The notes under the pieces: generated by a model
Seen by the model: only the letters and a program-made list of their open reading frames with translations
Databases searched by the model: none
Told to the model about the DNA's origin: nothing
Made by a program: the position numbers and the translations under genes
Part shown: positions 43,043 through 54,100 of the stretch, piece after piece
Layout of the letters: every line of letters starts with the position of its first letter
Position numbering within the stretch: the first letter of the stretch is position 1
Assembly: GCF_023973825.1 (NCBI RefSeq)
Contig: NC_090127.1
Coordinates: forward strand, 964,001-1,028,000
Length of the DNA: 64,000 bases
Source: Plasmodium brasilianum
Taxonomy: Eukaryota; Apicomplexa; Aconoidasida; Haemosporida; Plasmodiidae
Reading direction: 5' to 3'

Positions 43043-44557
43043 ATGTTGATAAATAAAGCTGTAAAGGCCTTATTTATTCCCATCTGTAGAAGAAACATAT
43101 GTTAATTTTTTTTTTTTCCCTTTTCCTTTTTTTATAATAGAAACCTTTATTTAATAACACAAGCAGAATTAAGAGAATTCTTTTTAATATAGAGAATAAG
43201 CACAGGGGAAAATATCATTCCTCTTTTAAAAGATACTTTTCTATAGGTAAAATTTAAATTTATATAAAATATAATACAGTTCTTTTTTTTTTTTTTTTTA
43301 CACACACACAAACGTGGTGCATGATTTTAAATAATTGAAGTAATAACTTCTTTATAAATATTATATATATTTAACAAGTTCCGCTTACATATGCAATGTT
43401 TTACCTATTTGTGCATGTTACCCTTTTTTTATACAGATACGGTAAAGGTACCTAGGCTAGGTGATTCAATTACAGAAGGTACTATAAGTGAATGGAAAAA
43501 AAAAGTTGGTGATTATGTTAGGACAGATGAAACGTTAACAGTTATCGACACTGATAAAGTTAGTGTTGACATAAATGCAAAATCATGTGGAGCTTTATCT
43601 AAAATATTTGCAGAAGCTGGAGACATTGTTTTAGTTGATGCCCCACTATGTGAAATAGATACTTCAGTAGAACCACCTCAAATTATCGCAGAAAAAAAAG
43701 ATGAAATAGAAAATGAAAAAGTAATGAACACTAATAATGAGAAAATAGAACGTGAAAAAGATGAAAATTTATTCAAAGGAAGCAATGTGAATATAAAAGA
43801 AACGGAAAAACAAGTAAATAATGAAAACAAATTAGGCCTCTCCTATGAATTGACAAGCGAACGAACAGAAAAAAGAGTTCGTATGTTACCAATAAGAAAA
43901 CGAATCGCGGAAAGGTTAAAGGAATCGCAAAATACGTGCGCTTTATTAACAACTTTTAACGAATGCGATATGAGTAAAGTAATAGTCTTAAGAAATGAAT
44001 TAAAAGATACATTTCAAAAAAAGTATGAGTGTAAATTAGGATTTGTATCCTTATTTATATATGCTTCAACATTAGCTTTAAAAAAAATGCCACAAGTAAA
44101 TGCATATATTGAAAATGATGAAATTGTTTATAAGAATTATATAGACATTTCTGTAGCAGTAGCTACACCTAATGGGTTAACTGTTCCAGTTATTCGTGAT
44201 TGTCAAAATAAAAAATTACCACAACTAGAATTAGCATTATCTGAATTAGCTACAAAGGCAAGAAATAATAAATTATCTTTAGATGATTTCACTGGTGGTA
44301 CATTTACTATATCTAATGGAGGAGTATTTGGTAGCATGTTAAGTACTCCTATTGTTAACATGCCCCAGTCTGCTATTCTAGGTATGCACACAATAAAAAA
44401 TAGAGCAGTTGTTGTTAATAATGAAATTGTTATAAGACCCATTATGTACCTAGCCTTAACCTATGATCATAGATTATTGGATGGAAGAGATGCTGTGCAA
44501 TTTTTATCTGCAATAAAAGATTACATAGAAAACCCTAATCTTATGTTAATAGATTGA
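43043..44557 (+). CDS. 2-oxoglutarate dehydrogenase E2 (dihydrolipoamide succinyltransferase), mitochondrial
   Basis: Three exons: 43043-43060, 43141-43246, 43437-44557, giving 414 residues. E2 transfers the succinyl group from lipoate to CoA in the TCA cycle. Exon 2 encodes a basic presequence (RIKRILFNIENKHRGKYHSS). The lipoyl domain starts at TVKVPRLGDSITEGTISEWK, with the lipoylated Lys in DTDKVSV (K82). After a Glu/Lys-rich linker comes the catalytic domain: RKRIAERLKESQNTCALLTT, ISVAVATPNGLTVPVIRDC, FTISNGGVFGSMLSTPI and the active site TYDHRLLDGRD (H386, D390). No E1/E3-binding domain is visible, as in animal E2o. Exon 3 is certain. Exons 1-2 rest on phase: without them the frame begins with intron-derived residues. 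Exon 1 (MLINKA, donor GTAAAG) is the weakest part. Confidence 0.93.
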
Positions 44558-44588
44558 AGGGAGTCATGGAAGTGCTAAATATATGCGC

Positions 44589-44650
<62 letters not shown>

Positions 44651-45510
44651 TCTTTATATTGTACTTACTCCCCACCTTTTTTTCATTTCACCCTTTTTAA
44701 TCTTACCCGATTTATCTGTAATATTAACTATAATTCAGCCTAAATTTATCAACTAATACGTGTACATGGTTGTCGAAACTGTTCAGATTATAATAAGAAT
44801 TAAAACAACATAGTATACGTGTATTTACCTATTTTTAATAATATGAATATTTTCTTATAAAATATATATATATATTTACCATTAAAAATATATCCAAAGA
44901 ATAGTACATTTTTCTTGGCATAAATAAAGTTTTTCATTTTATACTTTTCCTTTGGACATGCCTTTTCCTTTTTTCTTTATATATTTTATCCATATAACAC
45001 CTTAAATAAGAACAATATTTAATTACAAACGTTGTATGCTCATCTACGTCATATCTTTAAGTAAATGAAATATTAAGATTATGTGCACATATATATTCAT
45101 ATACTGTTAAATCATTCTTAAATTAATTTCTTCTTTTTTTCCTTGATTGTAATAAAATAAAATTAGCTACATGTTAAGAAAACATCATATAAGGAACATA
45201 ATTCTTCTGGACACATATGTGTATTAAATTAAATTGTGTTTTAAAGCTTTTTTTTTTTTTATATAGTAAAATTATATTAATATTAATATTCATTTTTGTT
45301 TTTGTTTTACTTTTGTAGTGGAAAATTTAATTCATAACATATAAAATATAGTTGAATACGTGAAGGGATAAAACAAATATGCAGTAACTCACATAAAAAA
45401 ATAACACAAAATAGAATGCGTCAATAAAATAAACTATAAAAAAAAGGTTATTCCATAATTAATAGTATCATTATGATAATAAAAATGATAAATCATAATG
45501 GCTTTCTATT
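44558..45510. other. Intergenic region between convergent genes
   Basis: About 950 bases between the E2 3' end and the RRM gene 3' end. A long uninterrupted TA microsatellite begins 34 bases after the E2 stop. No ORF or RNA gene seen. Confidence 0.55.
44591..44647. repeat. (TA)n microsatellite, about 28 units
   Basis: Pure alternating TA over about 56 bases, the longest in the window, directly downstream of the E2 gene. Likely polymorphic between isolates. Confidence 0.95.
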
Positions 45511-46394
45511 TTACTCATTAGAAATATCCTTTCCAGCGTTTTCCACCTGCAATTGGAACAAAGTTATATATATTATGTGTGAATAAGAAGCTGATGTACA
45601 CTTATTAAATGGCTGAAAAATAGACATAATAATATGAACATAGGAATGTAATAAATGACCAAATAAAAATAACAAAAATAATGAATTCCCCAATTAGCAA
45701 TTACATATGTATAGCAAAGTTTACGAAACGTATATGACTAAAATTAAGCAGTATATATATATGTATTATGTATATATCTACGTGTGAATTTTCCTCTTCC
45801 AATAATTTCATTTGTTCCTGGTTATACAAGTCGTCTATCCATACTAATAATGAAAAAAAAAAAAAGAATTGTGTATTTTTTAAAAAGAATTATTCTAAAA
45901 ATAAAACAAAGAGTAATATAAAACAATACGGAGAAATAGTAAACCTGGTTTATACTGATCCATCTTTTTAGTTTTGGAATAGTTTACATAAATTTTCTTT
46001 CCATTCAATTCAAAATTATTCATATTATATAACGCGTGTTTGGCATCTTCTTTTTCTACGTATTCTATAAATGCGAAACCTCTGTTTTTTTCTTAAAAAA
46101 GAAAAAGGAATAACGAGAATGGTAAGTTTTTTTTATTTTTTTATTGTACTGTTTTATATATCGAAATAGTTAAAGAAAACTTAGAGATGTAATAATTATA
46201 TGCAAAATATAAAGAAATAGAAGATGTAATTTCCACCCCCTTTCTTTTTTAATTGCAGTACTTGTAACTACATTCACAGGAATTTCTATATTCCTTATAT
46301 CACCGAATGATGAAAAAATGTCATACAAACTCTTTTCATCTAATGTCTCATCAATTCCACCTACAAATAATATTTCAGCAGCATCATCAGCCAT
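45511..46394 (-). CDS. Small RRM RNA-binding protein (related to the cyclophilin E/CYP33 RRM)
   Basis: Four exons on the minus strand: 46394-46262, 46091-45945, 45843-45782, 45546-45511. Phases agree and give 125 residues. One RRM is complete: RNP2 in EILFVGGIDETLDEKSLYD, RNP1 in NRGFAFIEYVEKEDAKHALY, and a final ELNGKKIYVNYSK. The segment KMDQYKPVWIDDLYNQ after it resembles the RRM-to-isomerase linker of cyclophilin E (VWSDD), and FGDIRNIEIPVN also fits that subfamily, yet no isomerase domain follows; the protein ends after a short acidic tail. A nuclear RNA-processing (spliceosome-linked) role is an inference from the family. Each intron is short and has consensus ends. Confidence 0.88.
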
Positions 46395-46485
46395 ATTTGA
46401 CTTTTTAAATTTTAAAACATTAAATTAGTAAGACTATAAATTTTTTTACATTTTCGATTTAAGTAATGCAAATAAGTACATAAAC

Positions 46486-46532
<47 letters not shown>

Positions 46533-46629
46533 TATATTGTAGCTCCCTAAATTGTTAACTACATAAAGGTGATAATTTCACCATATTGAAAAAAAAGAAA
46601 AAAATTTTATTGTTGTAATTATAGTAAAA

Positions 46630-46887
46630 ATGATTGAAAAAATATATAATTTTCAAAAAGGAATTTTTAGCATGTATTTTTTTCTTGTGCGTATTACAAG
46701 AATATTTCATTTTATGAATGTGAAAAATCTATTACGTAATAATAAATATAAATTTTTTTGCCATTTTTTTTTTTTTTTCATTCAGAATAATTTTACTAAG
46801 TTAATACTCTTAACTTTTTTGAATATGTCAGATATGGCAAAATATATAAAAAATTTTATGTTTAAAAAAGATACGTTAAAGGCTTAA
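46630..46887 (+). CDS. Possible very small protein gene (uncertain)
   Basis: An ORF of 85 codons. Its last third (NNFTKLILLTFLNMSDMAKY, then IKNFMFKKDTLKA) looks protein-like, and is preceded by a textbook acceptor (long poly(T), then CATTCAG) at about 46786, so the middle may be an intron, for example from the GTGCGT at 46687, in phase 0. The product would then be about 53 residues: a basic, amphipathic N-terminus and a hydrophobic helix, as in small mitochondrial or ER membrane subunits. No family is recognised, and chance cannot be excluded. Confidence 0.3.
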   Translation: MIEKIYNFQKGIFSMYFFLVRITRIFHFMNVKNLLRNNKYKFFCHFFFFFIQNNFTKLILLTFLNMSDMAKYIKNFMFKKDTLKA

Positions 46888-47984
46888 TATATGTAGAACA
46901 TACACTTTGGGAAGTACTAATTATATAAATAAATTTGATACTTCCAAATTAATACTACGTTTAATAAGCATATGCTCAAAAAAAAGAATAATCTATATTG
47001 TTCAGAAATCTAACATGAAAATATTTGAAAGAAAATTTTTAAAACAAAAGATATTTCCATAATTTTTTTTTGTTAATTCTAACTTAAAAAACTTGTTTAT
47101 ATATATAAAATTATTAGAAAAAACCAATTATCATAACGTATAAAAAAAATTTAACGCTGTATTAAAAATTGTCTATAAAAAATTATAATAAAAATATGAG
47201 AATATTCTTAACATGTAATTACATTAAATTCGAATATGTCATTTTTGTCATTATAGGAAAGATACAAAATATATATACCGTTCTTAATATTTCAATGTAT
47301 TAACATTTTGATTTTTTTCTTTTTTCATATAATCAGAAAAGTATCCACGAAAAACTTGTATGCTATTTGGAAGATACATTTTTATAATTATTATTTTATA
47401 TGTAATATAAGAATATATCTATATAAGGTCAAAACAATATTAATCCTTTTCTAAATGGAAAAATGTATTTAAAACAATAATTGGCTTAATTCTATTTTTA
47501 TTGTACTTGTCAGAAACATATTTTTGTTTTTGTTGTTCCTGACATTTTATGCTTTTCTTCTAACAATACTGTTATTAACAAACGTATTTAAATCATATTC
47601 TTCTCATTAAAATCTCATCATTTATTTTATTTTGCTATAATTTCTTGTTATTATAGAATTTTTTTTTTTTACACACATTATGTATTTAAGCTAGGTCAAA
47701 ATATCAGTGAACCTTTTTTTCGTTCTGATTCTCCGTACACTTTGTTTAAAAAAACAAAAAGATAATATTTTAATATACTTCGTTTATATTTGTATATATA
47801 TATGTCTACTTGTAGATAATATACATGTCCGCATGCGAGAGTTATTCATAGATGATAATTCGAATATGATACATTTTGAAATTGTCTTATTTGGCGTAAT
47901 ATTATATTTTTAGTTCGAGTTAAAAATCAATATAATTCCACTTCTTTTTCTTATTTCTTTTCATTTTATTTACGTTTTGTACAT

Positions 47985-48205
47985 TTTGTTTTATCTACGC
48001 CTTGTACTTTTTGCTTTATCTATCTTTTGCACTTCTTGTTTTGTTTACGTTTCGCACTACTTGTTTTGTTTGTGTTTTACACTACTTGTTTTGTTTACAT
48101 TTTACACTACTCATTTTGTTTACATTTTACACTACTCATTTTGTTTACGTTTTACACTACTCGTTTTGTTTATGTTTTATGCTATTTGTCTTGTTTATTC
48201 TTTGC
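47985..48205. repeat. 25-bp minisatellite upstream of the kleisin-like gene
   Basis: About eight to nine copies of a 25-base unit of the type TTGTTTACATTTTACACTAC plus TCATT, diverging towards both edges. The period is not a multiple of three, which keeps all three plus frames open and creates three overlapping repetitive ORFs (47977-48407) that are not genes. The array ends about 225 bases before the next ATG. Confidence 0.88.
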
Positions 48206-48430
48206 ATTTCTTGTACTACTTCTTGTGCTAATTTTCCTTGCTTCAAACTTTTTTTGCTGCTTTTCCCCTTATCCAATTGCGACTATTTTATCATTGACCA
48301 CATTTGACTTAGCAATTTTATCATACCTCACTCTTTTCCATTTGCTACAATCGTTTCTTGCATTATTAGTTGCTCTAAAAAAAAAAAAAAGAAATTTCAT
48401 ATATTAGTTAAAATAAAAAGTTGCGCAACA

Positions 48431-50404
48431 ATGAATACGTCTAATTCGAAAAACGAAAAAAATCTCTTAATTTATGATAAATCAAGTAAAATAGGATGTA
48501 TATATTTTATAGGTATTAGCAGCAATCTGTATAGAGGGAAAATAATTCTAAAAAAAAATAGCATTAGTGATAAAATAGTGAGATATACCAATTTAAATGA
48601 TAACTTGTTGCTAATAAAAAATGGAAATTTTAACTTCAAACAGACGGCTATATTAATCAAAGGAATAACTATATTTCTACATAGACAATTAGAAGTGCTG
48701 CTAACCGATTTTTATTCTATGTACAAGAGATGTTTATTTAATAGCTTAAATGCAAATAACGAATTAAAAGGAATTTTAAAAAAATATAAAACGAATAAAA
48801 AATTTAAAATAAAAAAAAATATTATGTATTTACAAGATGCTGCAAATAGAAGTAGTAATAATGATATATTAATGAACAACACGTCTAATTATTTAAATAA
48901 AAACAAAAACATTGCAAATATAAATGATATAATGTTAAAAGAAAGTAATGAAATGTATATCAACGATTATAATTTTGGAAATGATGATATTCATAATGAT
49001 CAAAATGTTATATATCAAGATATGCTAACCAATTCATCTTCTTTTGAGTGTTCAAAATTTAATAACTTTTATACGATTAATAACGGGATGTATAATTTAA
49101 ATACCATAGGAACTAAAGGTGAAACAAAAACACAAAGAGATACGAATAATATATTATTAAAACTTAATTTGCAGGATGAAAAAAAAAGTAAACATATAGA
49201 AAAAAATAACTATTCAAATGTTAGTTTATTTGTAAGTAAAAATTTAGATAGAAAGAACTTTTCTTTGAGTATAATGAATAACAGCTTATTTATAAATGGT
49301 GATGCTATAAATAGCAAAATAGAAAAAAATATGGAAAATATATATGATCAAAATAAAAAAAATAAGAATAAAAGAAATTTTGCACAAATTGATGAAGAAA
49401 TACTCTTACGTGATGACACATGGAAGAATATAAAAATAAACAAAAAAAAAAAGGTACTATCCTTTTTTGATGACCATTTGGAAAATATTAATAACTTCTT
49501 TCATTTTTTAAATAACAGTATTCAGGGGAAAAACTCAGTAAATAATAATAATTATATACCAATTTTCAATTTTCATGAACCCACAAAGAATTACTTTTCT
49601 TTGGATGCTAGAGAAGAATTATACAATATATTTGATAAAAAGTTAATAGAAAATGAAAAGTGTAATATGCAGACCGATAACACCAAGCTACTTCAAACTA
49701 AATCAACATTATCTTCTCTAAATGAAAAAACGAGAAAAGGAATGAATGATCTAAATATGGAAAAGTTAAGAGGAAAGTTTAATGATGATTATTTCATGAA
49801 CATAGAATTAGAACATAACCAAGATAAGAGAAAATATCCAAGAAAATCAGCTAATTATTTTATGAACAATGAAGACCTTGTTGATTACAATTTTGATAGG
49901 ATAAGTGATTCACACGACATCAGTTCTGAACAGCAGAAGTTAAATCATAGAGAGCCTCGTTGCAACAACATAGGCAGAACAGATATAGGTAATAATAATA
50001 ATAATAATAACAATAATAATAACAATAACAGTAGTAGTGGTAGTGGTAGTGGTAGTGGTAGTGGTAGTAATATGTATTTTCAATATAACTATGCCTGTAA
50101 CACATTTAGCGACACTTTTAAAGAAACTCTAAGTGTCCCTTCGAGTAAATTAGTTAAAAGAAGATCTTTTACTTCATCACAATATAAACAAAATGAAGAA
50201 TTAATAAGATTAAAAGATTACATAAATAAATTAAGCGAAAAAAACCCTAATGCTTTAGAAATTGATCGAATATTCCCTATAAACAAAACATCAGACAAAA
50301 GTATTTCAATAATATTCTATAATTTGCTTGTTCTAGCATCAAATGACGAAATAGATTTATATCAAAAATTCCCTAGTGATAAAATTCTCATACAAGTACG
50401 ATGA
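48431..50404 (+). CDS. Candidate Rad21/Rec8-type kleisin (cohesin subunit)
   Basis: A single-exon 657-residue protein. Kleisins close the SMC ring of cohesin; the N-terminal domain binds SMC3 and the C-terminal winged helix binds SMC1. The first ~105 residues fit the Rad21/Rec8 N-terminal pattern: KIGCIYFIGISSNLYRGKII (compare AKIWLAAHWDKKL), then QTAILIKGITIFLHRQLEVL, then LTDFYSMYKRC (compare [20 protein letters not shown]). The last ~60 residues (KSISIIFYNLLVLASNDEID, then LYQKFPSDKILIQ) fit the C-terminal FY-LLVLA winged helix. The middle is disordered and Asn/Lys-rich, with an Asn tract followed by SGSGSG near residue 530. The two ends together make the call, but similarity is low and a search is required. 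No mitotic or meiotic assignment can be made. Confidence 0.65.
   Translation: MNTSNSKNEKNLLIYDKSSKIGCIYFIGISSNLYRGKIILKKNSISDKIVRYTNLNDNLLLIKNGNFNFKQTAILIKGITIFLHRQLEVLLTDFYSMYKRCLFNSLNANNELKGILKKYKTNKKFKIKKNIMYLQDAANRSSNNDILMNNTSNYLNKNKNIANINDIMLKESNEMYINDYNFGNDDIHNDQNVIYQDMLTNSSSFECSKFNNFYTINNGMYNLNTIGTKGETKTQRDTNNILLKLNLQDEKKSKHIEKNNYSNVSLFVSKNLDRKNFSLSIMNNSLFINGDAINSKIEKNMENIYDQNKKNKNKRNFAQIDEEILLRDDTWKNIKINKKKKVLSFFDDHLENINNFFHFLNNSIQGKNSVNNNNYIPIFNFHEPTKNYFSLDAREELYNIFDKKLIENEKCNMQTDNTKLLQTKSTLSSLNEKTRKGMNDLNMEKLRGKFNDDYFMNIELEHNQDKRKYPRKSANYFMNNEDLVDYNFDRISDSHDISSEQQKLNHREPRCNNIGRTDIGNNNNNNNNNNNNNSSSGSGSGSGSGSNMYFQYNYACNTFSDTFKETLSVPSSKLVKRRSFTSSQYKQNEELIRLKDYINKLSEKNPNALEIDRIFPINKTSDKSISIIFYNLLVLASNDEIDLYQKFPSDKILIQVR
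49989..50069 (+). repeat. Poly-Asn and (Ser-Gly)n coding microsatellite
   Basis: AAT/AAC repeats encode about 13 Asn, followed by AGT and GGT-AGT repeats encoding SSSGSGSGSGSG. It lies in the disordered middle of the kleisin-like protein. Confidence 0.9.
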
Positions 50405-51140
50405 AATCGGTAGAAAAAATATAAAGAAAAGCTAAAAATTTTTTTCTTCTTTTTTTTTTTTCCTTTTTTATTTTTCTTTACCTTTTTTAAAAGACAAAAT
50501 GGCATAATTAAAGTCAAACTAATTAACAAAAAGACATATAAAGACAAATATCACATAAATACAAAAAGGTGGTAGCATTTTAAATGTTCCTTTTTAAAAA
50601 TTATAATAAATTTCATTAAAAGAGCACATGCAAGCATATACCTATATATGCATGTGTGCACATATATATTATACCTTTTTACTCGTATGCATAAAATTGA
50701 AAGAGACTAATAATAATGAAATTGCATTTAAAAAATTGCACTATATTAAAATATGCACCTTTCAGATTAATTACATTTATATTGTATATTGTATTTTATA
50801 TGTACACTTAAAAAAGGTTAAAAGAAGAAAAAGGATTTTTAGATAACTGTAATTTACATATTAAAAAATTCAAGCGTAAATTTAAGTATAAATAGAAGTG
50901 CGAATTTATTCTGTGTTAAATTAGCTAAATATTCTATATTTCGCCTTTCTTAGAACTCCACGAATCTTTTTCCTTAAAAAATAATTTATTACCTAATAGA
51001 AAAAAAAAAGGAAAAAAAAAAAAAAGAATATGCTTATGTAATATAATAATATGTATCTTAGTTGTGTATTTATAAGCGCATGTTCGTATCAAGTCTAAAT
51101 TTATACATGCTACGAATGTGTAAAAACGATATTTGAATAA
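50405..51140. other. Intergenic region between convergent genes
   Basis: About 740 bases. Poly(T) at 50447-50460 and poly(A) at 51001-51026. Small ORFs here are homopolymer-driven. Nothing else is seen. Confidence 0.5.
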
Positions 51141-54100
51141 TTATGAAATTACATTTTTAACAACAAAAACTGGCTCCATAAAAGTGCTATTAATGTAACT
51201 AATAATTTCTTCTACAGCGGAAGAACAATTATTCCCATGGAAATTACATTTTTCATTTAAATTTTCATAGAATGTTGGATTCATTGTAACTAAAAATGAT
51301 TTATTATTCTTTTTTAATTTATTCGGAATATCTACATAATAGCTTAAATCACTTAAAAATAAATATCGAAATTTAATTTCAATTTCAGTTAAGGGTGATA
51401 AAATGCACTTAAATAATTCCTTGCTGTATTTCATGGTGATTTCATGACTGGTAAAATTATATATCATTTTATTAAATGTATCCTTTGATATCCTATATAT
51501 AATATTTTTATTCAAGAAATTTACGCTTAAAGGAATATATAATTCTTCATCAAATCCATCACCAAGTAAGGTTACATTTTTTCCATTTAGTTGTTTCAGG
51601 CAATTAATAACTCGCACATTTGAGCTCTGAGTAAATATGTATAAGCACATATACATACATAAATAAGTATTAGCACGCATACATATATATGCATCTGTAC
51701 AAATACGTAAATACACATTATTACACATGCGCATATATATATATATATATGTACTCGTATGTACATATAGTACTACTCATTTTATACGAAAACATGTTCT
51801 GCTAAAAGAGCTACATTTCATGCATTATAGCAACTTAAAATGATTTTTTCGAAATAGATATAATTAAAATTGATGAAAATAATATGTATGTTAAAATAAA
51901 CAAAGACATATATGAATAGTAGCAAAATTTTTTAAAATACCTCATTAAATTGGCTATCTAAATTTTGTATATCTGGGAATATGTAGTTAGATTCATTCTT
52001 CAAAACAAAAGAAATTTTTAAATTGTGCATTTTAATAGCTGACATTATAAATTCAGATGTGTACTGATTAATATCATGGTCCTTTAAGATAATATAAAAG
52101 AGAAATTTTATTACATCCTCATTATTTTTATATAATATATGTTTAGTTTCTTTTGCTGTTGTGATACTTAATACCATGTCATAAATTGAAGTATTGCTTT
52201 TATGAGTTATAAAATTACATCTATCATTTTTATCGTACGGTTTATCCAACAAAAACCATTGCAAAATTGAATATAAAAAATCCGAAGAAGTATACATTTC
52301 TTTTTGATATTTTTGTAAATTCATTATATTAGAAACAATATTGAAATTTACTGTTTTAGTACTATGTATAAAGTTTCCATTTTTTCCCTTTTTATCTTTA
52401 TTTATAAATATAAATGAGGACGGAATAACTATCTGATCAAAAACATTTGTTGTATTATAATCATTAAAAAAAGGTATAACCTTTTTATTTAAAAAATGTA
52501 AGCATTCAACTGTCCCATAATGGTAACTAGATTCCTCATCATTTACTCTTATCATATTTTTTTCTTTCCGAACTCTTAAGCAATCTTGCTTAGAAAGTTT
52601 TAATTTATCGCTATCGATATTTTGATTAGACTCCTCAGAATAAACACCATTCGATAGTTCTAAGAAATATTCAGCTTCATTAGAATCAACTCCTCTTTTT
52701 TCATAAATAACATTATGAATTGTAACGAGGCGTAGTAACCCATTGTCCCTTCCCCTATTGTTGTAATAATTCATAGATGCTTTAATAACATAGTTAGGCT
52801 CCATTAGTTCTATATTGTATAATAATGAAATAACTTTATTAAAGGATGTTTCTTTTATAAGATTACCCGTGAGATTGTTATAAAAAAATGTATTATATTC
52901 ATTCATCAATAGGCAGTTAAATTTGGACCGATTTTTATTTCTACGTATACTGGAATATGCGATTGTTCTATCAAGTTCGGATTTATAATTTCTATATAAA
53001 AAATAAACTATATCTTTCACTAAAATTTCTTGTGATCTTAACAATGATATATTAAAGGATAGATAAAAAAACTTAGATGAACCTAAATCTATTTTTATTT
53101 TCACTGTTTCGTTTTTCCTAATAGATGAAATGCTAGGAATATAAATCTCTGCTTTCTTATTTAATTTTCTTGCACAACTTATGACTGTTTTTCTATCAAT
53201 TAAATGTAAACTATTTCTGAGAACAATATCTAACTGAATATTCATAGGTTTAAATGAAAGAACATTAAATTGTTTATTTTCATTAACTGATAACTCGGAT
53301 TCTTCGTTAATTAATTCTTTAAGAACAGTACCTATTGGCTTATGTAAGTCTATCTGGGTAATCCTAATTTTGTCTTCTGATAATAAGTCATTTTTTTCAA
53401 ATTCTTCTTGTATATGCGTATAATTAATACATTTACACTTACCTTTAAGACTCCAAAATATATTATTAAGCAATACAGCCAAATTTATATCTATATCTTT
53501 TATTGCAAAGTTATCTATTCTTATAATAAAGGAATTTATAAAAGGAATATTATATTCGTTAGTCGCTAAGCGTATTGATCTATAGTCCACATTTAAGGGG
53601 GGTGTTTTTAATTCATTTAGATTAGTATGATACGCTCTACTTTCCATAGCTTCCTTTCTCATATATAATAAAAAATTATATTTACCTTTGAAATCAATAT
53701 CGATAAATCTATTTTTATTATTGTTACTTATGAAACTAGTTATTTTATCCGTGTCTATATTATAAATAGAATCCTCTACAGTATATAAATTAATATATAT
53801 ATTAGAATATATTTTTTCTTTCTGATAATTATTATAAATATGTTGAACTAATAGCAAATTACTGAATTCACTGAAATTCACTCTCTCCATACATCTATTT
53901 ATAATAGTTTCAAACGTGTCATTATTCATTTCTTTTAAGGGAAAATTCTCCAATTCATATAATTTAAATTCATACGATAAATGTTCATATATACTGAAAT
54001 AACCATAGAATAACAAAGCCTTTAAAATGATATTTTTTTTAATGTTATAATATCTATCAAATAATCTTTCTCTCAATATGGTATTTATATCAGGTTCTGA

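Larger units (their letters stand above)
46395..48430. promoter_or_regulatory. Divergent intergenic region with a minisatellite
   Basis: About 2 kb between the RRM gene and the kleisin-like gene, holding both promoters. TA microsatellite at 46492-46527, a possible tiny gene at 46630-46887, and a 25-base minisatellite at about 47985-48205. The rest is AT-rich with nothing recognisable. Confidence 0.5.

Noticed and set aside
47977..48407. Three overlapping plus-strand ORFs with LFCLRFTLL-type repeats
   Set aside because: They are the three frames of one 25-bp minisatellite; the shared period explains their openness.
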